A DNA stretch of 34,574 nucleotides from Streptomyces lateritius (GTDB lineage Bacteria > Actinomycetota > Actinomycetes > Streptomycetales > Streptomycetaceae), in NCBI RefSeq assembly GCF_014649715.1, contig NZ_BMTO01000020.1:1-34574 (forward strand). Direction: 5' to 3'. A model generated the notes under the pieces. It had not been told where the DNA came from. It saw nothing but the letters and a program-made list of their open reading frames with translations, and did not search any database. A program made the translations under genes and the position numbers. Of this stretch, positions 29,897 to 34,574 are shown piece by piece. Every line of letters starts with the position of its first letter. Position 1 is the stretch's first letter.

Positions 29897-30916
29897 TCAG
29901 ACCTTCTCGGACGTGACCGCCGGACGGCGGCTCGCGATGACCTTCCTCGCCAGCGCGCGCGGGCTCGTCAGGAAGCCGTAGCCCCAGGACATGTGCATCG
30001 TCGCCAGCGCCACCGGGATCTGGAGGCGCGCCTTCAGAGGGAGGCCCTTGCCCGCCGGGACCGAGCCCGCCGTGATCGCCGCGAGGTAGCCGGCCGGGAT
30101 GACGAAGCCGAGGGGCGTGAGGGTCGCGCCCACGACCAGGCCCGCCGCGATCGCGCAGACGGCGGTCGGCGGGGCGAGGTAGCGGAGGTTGATGGAGCCC
30201 TGGTGGTAGCGGGCCACCACATGGCGCCAACGGCCGTAGTCCTTGTACTGCTTGGCCAGGGCGCGCACGCTGGGCCGCGGCCGGTACTGGACGCGCAGTT
30301 CCGGTGAGAACCAGATCAGACCGCCCGCCTCGCGGATGCGGAAGTTCAGCTCCCAGTCCTGGGCTCGGATGAACTCCACGTTGTAGCCGCCCTGTCGTTC
30401 CAGGGCCTCGCGCCGGAAGACACCCAGATACACGGTTTCGGCGGGGCCCGCCTGGCCGCCGGTGTGGAAGGCGGCGTTGCCGACCCCGATCTTCGAGGTC
30501 ATCGCGGCGGCCACCGCGTGCTCCCAGTCGTTCTCGCCTTCGGCGTGCATGATGCCGCCCACGTTCTGCGCTCCGGTCTCCTCCAGGAGGCGGACCGCGG
30601 TGGCGATGTAGTTCGGCGAGAGCATCCCGTGGCCGTCGACCCGCACGACGATGGGGTGGCGGGAGGCCTGGATCGCCGCGTTGAGGGCGGCGGGCGTGCG
30701 GCCGGTGGGGTTCGGCACGGTGTGGACCCTGGGGTCCTCCCGTACGAGCTCGGCGGCGATCTCGTCCGTACGGTCCGTGGACGGGCCGAGGGCGATCACC
30801 ACCTCCATCTCGCCGTCGTACTCCTGCTCGAGGATGTGACGGACCGAGTTGCGCAGATGCCGCTCCTCGTTGAGGACCGGCATGATCACGGAGACGGGCG
30901 GCAGAGCGGCAGGCAT
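29897..30916 (-). CDS. Family 2 glycosyltransferase with C-terminal membrane segments
   Basis: 339 residues, ATG at 30916 with GAGGA upstream. The GT-A domain opens VSVIMPVLNEERHLRNSVRHIL; VVRVDGHGMLSPNYI carries the Asp of the DxD-type motif (as DGH), and RAQDWELNFRIREAGG supplies the catalytic-base region. The pattern, with two or three hydrophobic segments after residue 240 (AVCAIAAGLVVGATLTPLGFVIPAGYLAAITAG), resembles ExoA/succinoglycan-type glucosyltransferases that act on lipid-linked sugars at the inner membrane face. It is flanked by LCP genes on both sides, so it may build the polymer those proteins transfer. Divergent from LCP 4. Donor sugar unknown. Confidence 0.88.
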   Translation of the reverse strand: MPAALPPVSVIMPVLNEERHLRNSVRHILEQEYDGEMEVVIALGPSTDRTDEIAAELVREDPRVHTVPNPTGRTPAALNAAIQASRHPIVVRVDGHGMLSPNYIATAVRLLEETGAQNVGGIMHAEGENDWEHAVAAAMTSKIGVGNAAFHTGGQAGPAETVYLGVFRREALERQGGYNVEFIRAQDWELNFRIREAGGLIWFSPELRVQYRPRPSVRALAKQYKDYGRWRHVVARYHQGSINLRYLAPPTAVCAIAAGLVVGATLTPLGFVIPAGYLAAITAGSVPAGKGLPLKARLQIPVALATMHMSWGYGFLTSPRALARKVIASRRPAVTSEKV

Positions 30917-30931
30917 GTGGTCCTCGGGGGT

Positions 30932-30949
30932 CCGGGGGTCGTCCCCCGG
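30932..30949 (-). promoter_or_regulatory. 5' UTR hairpin next to the glycosyltransferase ribosome binding site
   Basis: CCGGGGG (30932-30938) and CCCCCGG (30943-30949) form a 7-bp perfect stem with a 4-nt loop, just upstream of the GAGGA site on the minus strand. It may modulate translation; no known regulatory RNA matches. Confidence 0.35.
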
Positions 30950-31088
30950 GAGACAGCAGGATATTGCGCCACGTTACCGCGAACGGGGGACACGGAGCGC
31001 GTCACGGGGGCCGGTGCCCGCTGGCGCTGATCGTATGGGCCTACGGTGCTCACGGTTCTCCCTGTCACACCCGCGGAGGTGTCCCCCG

Positions 31089-32576
31089 GTGCCCACACCG
31101 CCCCGCACGCCCCGTCCCCGGCCGACCGCCCGCCCCGTACCGGCTCGCCGTGGCAGACGGGTCGCCGCGGTCGCGCGGCCGCGGTGGGGCATGCGGATGG
31201 CGACGACACTCTCCGTACTGGTGCTGGGCGCGGGCGGGATCGGGCACGCGGTGGTCACCAGCCTGGACACCGGGATCACCCGGGTCGACCCGTTCAAGGA
31301 CATGAAGAACCGCCCCCAGGCCGGGCACGGCATGAATGTGCTGGTGGTGGGCACGGACGGGCGGGAGAGCATCTCCGAGGAGGAGCGCAGGGCCTACCGG
31401 CTCGGCGGGGAACCCTGCCACTGCACCGACACGGTGATGCTGATCCACATCTCCGAGGACCGCGACCGGGCGAGTGTGGTGAGCCTGCCCCGCGACTCGT
31501 ACGCCGAGATGCCCGAGCACGTCGACGAGACCACCGGCGAGCGGCACCAGGCACACCCGGTGAAGCTGAACGCGGCCTACACGGAGGGCGGTCCCGCTCT
31601 GACGGTGCGGACCGTCGAGAGCATGACGGGCGTCAAGATCGACCACTATCTGGAGGTCGACTTCACCAGCTTCATGAAGACGGTCGACGCCGTCGGCGGG
31701 GTGGAGATCTGTACGGCGCGGCCCCTGAAGGACACCCACACCGGTCTCGACCTGGCGGCCGGCACGCACGAGCTGACCGGTGGGCAGGCACTGCAGTACG
31801 TCCGCTCCCGCCATGTCGACGGGGCGTCGGACCTCGGTCGGATGCAGCGCCAGCAGCGCTTCCTCGCCGCGCTGATCGACCGGATGACGACCGGCGGGGT
31901 GCTGCTCAACCCGGTGCGTTTCCGGCAGGTCTCCACGACGATGCTCGGCTCGGTGCGCGCCGACCGCGGTTTCGGTACGGACCAGATGCTGGCCCTCGCC
32001 AAGGGGATGCGGGGCTTCACCCCCGCGTCGTCGGAGTTCGTCTCGGTACCGGTCGGGGACGTCGCCTTCGAGGTGGAGGGGATCGGCTCGACGGTGAAGT
32101 GGGACGCGCCCAAGGCGCAGAAGCTCTTCCAGGCGCTGCGCGAGGACCGGCCGCTGACCGTACCGAAGCCCGCCGCTTCGGAGGCGTCGAAGACCGGTCC
32201 CCAGCGGTCGGTGGTGGAGGTGGCACCGAAGACGATCCGCGTCCAGGTCTACAACGGGACGCGCCTCGACGGACTGGGCCGGCGGGTGGACGACGCGCTG
32301 CGGGCCACGGGCTTCGACACCACGCGCGCCCCGCGCACCGCGGACGGCCCGGAGCTGCGGCGCACGCTCGTCGAGTACGACCCACGCTGGGACCGCTCGG
32401 CGAAGTCCCTGGCGGCGGCGCTGCCGGAGGCGGAGCTGCGGGCGGTGAAGGGGCAGGGCGGAACGCTGCGGGTGACGGCGGGCCTGGACTACAGGGCGGT
32501 GAAGCCGGTCCGGGCGGAGGAGAGGCGGACCGGGCCGTTCGAGGCGGTCACCGGGGACCGGGTGGTCTGCCCGTAG
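31089..32576 (+). CDS. LCP family protein 4 with LytR_C domain
   Basis: 495 residues from the GTG at 31089, with GGAGG nine nt upstream; longer in-frame reading upstream has no support. The short Pro/Arg-rich cytoplasmic N-terminus is followed by one membrane helix (MRMATTLSVLVLGAGGIGHAVV). LCP motifs: MNVLVVGTDGRESISEEERRAY, CTDTVMLIHIS, SLPRDSYAEMP, YLEVDFTSFMKTVDAVGGVEICTARPL and GGQALQYVRSRHVDGASDLGRMQRQQRFL. The C-terminal LytR_C domain (~380-480) starts IRVQVYNGTRLDGLGRRVDDAL. It is more divergent from LCP 1-3 than they are from each other, with a CHCTD motif replacing the usual region before the Asp. A -10-like TACGGT lies at 31042-31047. Confidence 0.92.
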   Translation: MPTPPRTPRPRPTARPVPARRGRRVAAVARPRWGMRMATTLSVLVLGAGGIGHAVVTSLDTGITRVDPFKDMKNRPQAGHGMNVLVVGTDGRESISEEERRAYRLGGEPCHCTDTVMLIHISEDRDRASVVSLPRDSYAEMPEHVDETTGERHQAHPVKLNAAYTEGGPALTVRTVESMTGVKIDHYLEVDFTSFMKTVDAVGGVEICTARPLKDTHTGLDLAAGTHELTGGQALQYVRSRHVDGASDLGRMQRQQRFLAALIDRMTTGGVLLNPVRFRQVSTTMLGSVRADRGFGTDQMLALAKGMRGFTPASSEFVSVPVGDVAFEVEGIGSTVKWDAPKAQKLFQALREDRPLTVPKPAASEASKTGPQRSVVEVAPKTIRVQVYNGTRLDGLGRRVDDALRATGFDTTRAPRTADGPELRRTLVEYDPRWDRSAKSLAAALPEAELRAVKGQGGTLRVTAGLDYRAVKPVRAEERRTGPFEAVTGDRVVCP

Positions 32577-32606
32577 AGCTCGTCGCGCGGTGCCGGCCGG
32601 GGGCGG

Positions 32607-33140
32607 TCAGTCCTCGTAGCCCTCGGCCGCGCGGCGCTCGCGCAGCTCCTTGATGGCACGGCGGCGGGCGAGCCGGTGGGTGCGACGGATCTGGGCCTCC
32701 TGGTAGCGGCGCTGGTCCCGCTCGGTCTCGGGGATCACCGGCGGTACGACGCGCGGCTTGCCGTCGGCGTCGACGGCGGCGAAGACCAGGTAGGCGGAGC
32801 CGACCTGCTGGGCGGGTGTGGACTCGTTCCAGCGCTCGGCCAGGACGCGGACGCCGACCTCCATGGAGGAGCGGCCGGTCCAGTTGACCTGGGCCTTCAC
32901 ATGGACCAGGTCGCCGACGCGTACCGGCTCCAGGAAGACCATCTCGTCCATGGAGGCGGTGACGGCGGGCCCTCCCGAGTGCCGGCCGGCGACGGCGCCC
33001 GCGGCGTCGTCGACGAGCTTCATGATCACACCACCGTGCACGGTGCCCAGGAGGTTGGTGTCGTGGCTGGTCATGATGTGGCTGAGGGTGGTGCGGGACG
33101 CGGAGGTGGGCTTGCCCGGAATATCGCCCTGATCTGTCAT
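32607..33140 (-). CDS. Acyl-CoA thioesterase (hotdog fold, YciA/BFIT-type)
   Basis: 177 residues from the ATG at 33140 (MTDQGDIPGK), with GGAGGG directly upstream; an alternative start at 33272 lacks homology. The hotdog signature SHDTNLLGTVHGGVIMKLVDDAAG (25-48) contains Asn29, His35-Gly-Gly and Asp44/45 used by acyl-CoA hydrolases of this group. DEMVFLEPVRVGDLVHVKAQVNWTGRSSMEVGVRV is the central helix and strands. A basic, Arg/Glu-rich helical tail (~145-177) follows. It hydrolyses cytosolic acyl-CoAs; chain length is not predictable. It lies between two LCP genes, converging with LCP 4 over 30 nt and divergent from LCP 5, with no obvious functional link. Confidence 0.9.
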   Translation of the reverse strand: MTDQGDIPGKPTSASRTTLSHIMTSHDTNLLGTVHGGVIMKLVDDAAGAVAGRHSGGPAVTASMDEMVFLEPVRVGDLVHVKAQVNWTGRSSMEVGVRVLAERWNESTPAQQVGSAYLVFAAVDADGKPRVVPPVIPETERDQRRYQEAQIRRTHRLARRRAIKELRERRAAEGYED

Positions 33141-33270
33141 GCCCTCCACCTTATGCCGGGCCCCCGCGCGGTCCCTGCGGCGTCCCCTTTGCATCAGCTT
33201 GGCAACAGCGGTGACCCGATACTCCACCCACCCTGTCGGCCCGACCTGGCCGGACGGCACACTGGTCCGC

Positions 33271-34527
33271 ATGAATGATGGGTGGAGCGACGACCGCGGA
33301 CAGAATCGCGGCTACGGACGTGGCAGCGCGGACGCGCAGCCCGAGGGGGCGCGCGCGATGCGCCATGTGCAGCGTCCGCAGGTCCCCCAGCAGCCGCCGC
33401 AGTACGACCCGCGCTTCGACCAGGGCCAGGGCCCGGGGTACGACTCCGGGTACAACACCGGCCAGGTCTACGGCGCACCCCAGGGCGGCGGCCGGGGCGG
33501 CGTACCGCCGCAGTACTCCCCGCGGCCGGGGCGGCCGGGACAGCCCGCGCCGGACTGGCGCCGCCGCATGAAGGTCGGCTCGATCGTGCTGGTCGTGGCG
33601 GTCGTCGGCTGGAGCGTCGGAACGTACGCGTGGGCCAGCTCGCGGATGCGCAACGAGGTCGATCTCTCCAAGGTCATCGAGCGGCCGGCCGAGGGCGACT
33701 GCACGACGTACCTGATCGTCGGCTCCGACAGCCGTGAGGGCATGTCGGCCGAGGAGAAGAAGAAGCTCCACACCGGCTCCGCCGAGGGCAAGCGGACCGA
33801 CTCGATGATGATCCTCGCCGCGTGCGGCAGCGGGAACACGATGATCTCGCTCCCCCGGGACTCGTGGGTCACCATCCCCTCCTTCGTCGGCTCGGAGTCC
33901 GGGAAGAAGTTCGGGGCCCGCGGCGGCTCGAAGCTCAACGCCGCGTACGCGATGGACGGCCCCGAGCTCCTGGTCCGCACGGTGGAGTACAACACCGGTC
34001 TGCGCATCGACCACTACGCGGAGATCGGCTTCGCCGGCTTCGCGAACATCGTGGACGCGCTCGGCGGTGTCGAGATGAACATCGAGAAGGGCTTCAAGGA
34101 CAAGAAGTCCGGCGCCGACTTCCAGGCGGGCGAGCAGACCCTCAACGGCGAGCAGGCCCTGGCCTTCGTCCGTACCCGCTACGCCTTCGCCGAGTCCGAC
34201 CTGGCCCGTACGAAGAACCAGCAGAAGTTCCTCTCCGCGCTGGCCAACCAGGCGGCGACACCGGGCACCATCCTCAACCCGTTCACGCTGTACCCGACGC
34301 TGGGCGCGGGCCTGGACACGCTGATCGTCGACAAGGACATGTCGCTGTACGACCTGGGCAAGATGTTCTTCGCGATGAAGGGGATCAGCGGCGGCGACGG
34401 GAAGTCGATGAACATCCCGATCTCCGGGAGCGCGCCGCAGGGGTCCCTGAAGTGGGACATGCCGAAGGTGAAGCAGTTGGTGGGGCAGATCCAGAACGAC
34501 GAGAAGGTCACCGTCGAGGGCAAGTGA
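33271..34527 (+). CDS. LCP family protein 5, without LytR_C domain
   Basis: 418 residues from the ATG at 33271. No ribosome binding site is visible; CACACT seven bases upstream is a weak -10 match, so the mRNA may be leaderless. The ~100-residue cytoplasmic N-terminus is Gln/Gly/Tyr/Pro-rich (PQYDPRFDQGQGPGYDSGYN), a low-complexity style like the tail of the large glycosyltransferase. A membrane helix (VGSIVLVVAVVGWSVGTYAWA) precedes the LCP domain: TYLIVGSDSREGMSAEEKKKLHTG, RTDSMMILAACG, SLPRDSWVTIP, YAEIGFAGFANIVDALGGVEMNI and GEQALAFVRTRYAFAESDLARTKNQQKFL. Closest to LCP 4 in the SDSREGMSAEE-type loop. A terminator follows. Confidence 0.92.
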   Translation: MNDGWSDDRGQNRGYGRGSADAQPEGARAMRHVQRPQVPQQPPQYDPRFDQGQGPGYDSGYNTGQVYGAPQGGGRGGVPPQYSPRPGRPGQPAPDWRRRMKVGSIVLVVAVVGWSVGTYAWASSRMRNEVDLSKVIERPAEGDCTTYLIVGSDSREGMSAEEKKKLHTGSAEGKRTDSMMILAACGSGNTMISLPRDSWVTIPSFVGSESGKKFGARGGSKLNAAYAMDGPELLVRTVEYNTGLRIDHYAEIGFAGFANIVDALGGVEMNIEKGFKDKKSGADFQAGEQTLNGEQALAFVRTRYAFAESDLARTKNQQKFLSALANQAATPGTILNPFTLYPTLGAGLDTLIVDKDMSLYDLGKMFFAMKGISGGDGKSMNIPISGSAPQGSLKWDMPKVKQLVGQIQNDEKVTVEGK

Positions 34528-34541
34528 CCCGCAGCCGGAAG

Positions 34542-34574
34542 GGGCGCCCCCCGCACATGGTGCGGGGGGCGCCC
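34542..34574 (+). terminator. Terminator after LCP 5, at the window edge
   Basis: A perfect 14-bp stem (GGGCGCCCCCCGCA at 34542-34555, TGCGGGGGGCGCCC at 34561-34574) with a 5-nt loop, starting 14 nt past the stop of LCP 5. Any U-tract would lie outside the window. Confidence 0.85.

Overview
The window is chromosomal DNA from a Streptomyces or very close relative. Base composition is very high in GC with strong third-position bias, GTG starts are frequent, and WhiB is present. The order manA / SIS protein / trm112-like / manB / DUF3499 / metallopeptidase / whiB / fbiA / fbiB matches the S. coelicolor whiB locus and, from established knowledge, the whiB2-fbiAB-manB locus of mycobacteria. Everything here looks like core-chromosome housekeeping and developmental DNA. 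I see no phage, insertion sequence, CRISPR array, tRNA or horizontally acquired island.

Layout. (1) 1-331: tandem promoters and leader of an rRNA operon that lies just left of the window and is read leftward. (2) 332-2990: a divergent SpoIIM-family / RDD-family membrane pair and an unknown conserved protein. (3) 3156-10780, minus strand: ahcY (SAH hydrolase), then a cation-efflux transporter, manA, a SIS-type sugar isomerase-like protein, a Trm112-like zinc protein, manB and a DUF3499 protein, which together form a mannose-activation block. (4) 11068-16796: a metallopeptidase-family protein with an incomplete zinc motif, a secreted DUF5719 protein, and a 1221-residue membrane glycosyltransferase ending in a Gln/Tyr-rich tail. 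(5) 17027-20873: whiB on the minus strand, divergent from a plus-strand unit made of a cysteine-rich leader peptide, cysteine dioxygenase, fbiA and fbiB (coenzyme F420 side chain). (6) 20881-24394: an AlkA-like DNA glycosylase, a secreted zinc amidase and a half-length AMP-binding-like protein (TIGR03089). (7) 24641-34527: five LytR-CpsA-Psr (LCP) membrane proteins, with a family 2 glycosyltransferase and an acyl-CoA thioesterase among them.

How the genes fit together. manA and manB make mannose-1-phosphate precursors. The two glycosyltransferases, the amidase and the five LCP proteins point to making a cell-wall glycopolymer and attaching it to peptidoglycan. WhiB controls the switch to sporulation septation next door.

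The most striking unexplained element is a 30-codon ORF (17778-17870). Five of its last eight codons are Cys, it has no ribosome binding site, and it starts a few bases after a promoter-like sequence, so it is probably leaderless. It precedes cysteine dioxygenase by 108 nt. It looks like a cysteine-sensing attenuator for cysteine catabolism. Because fbiA and fbiB follow closely, it could also tie F420 synthesis to cysteine supply. Poly-Cys leaders are known in mycobacteria for other genes; I know of no description of this one.
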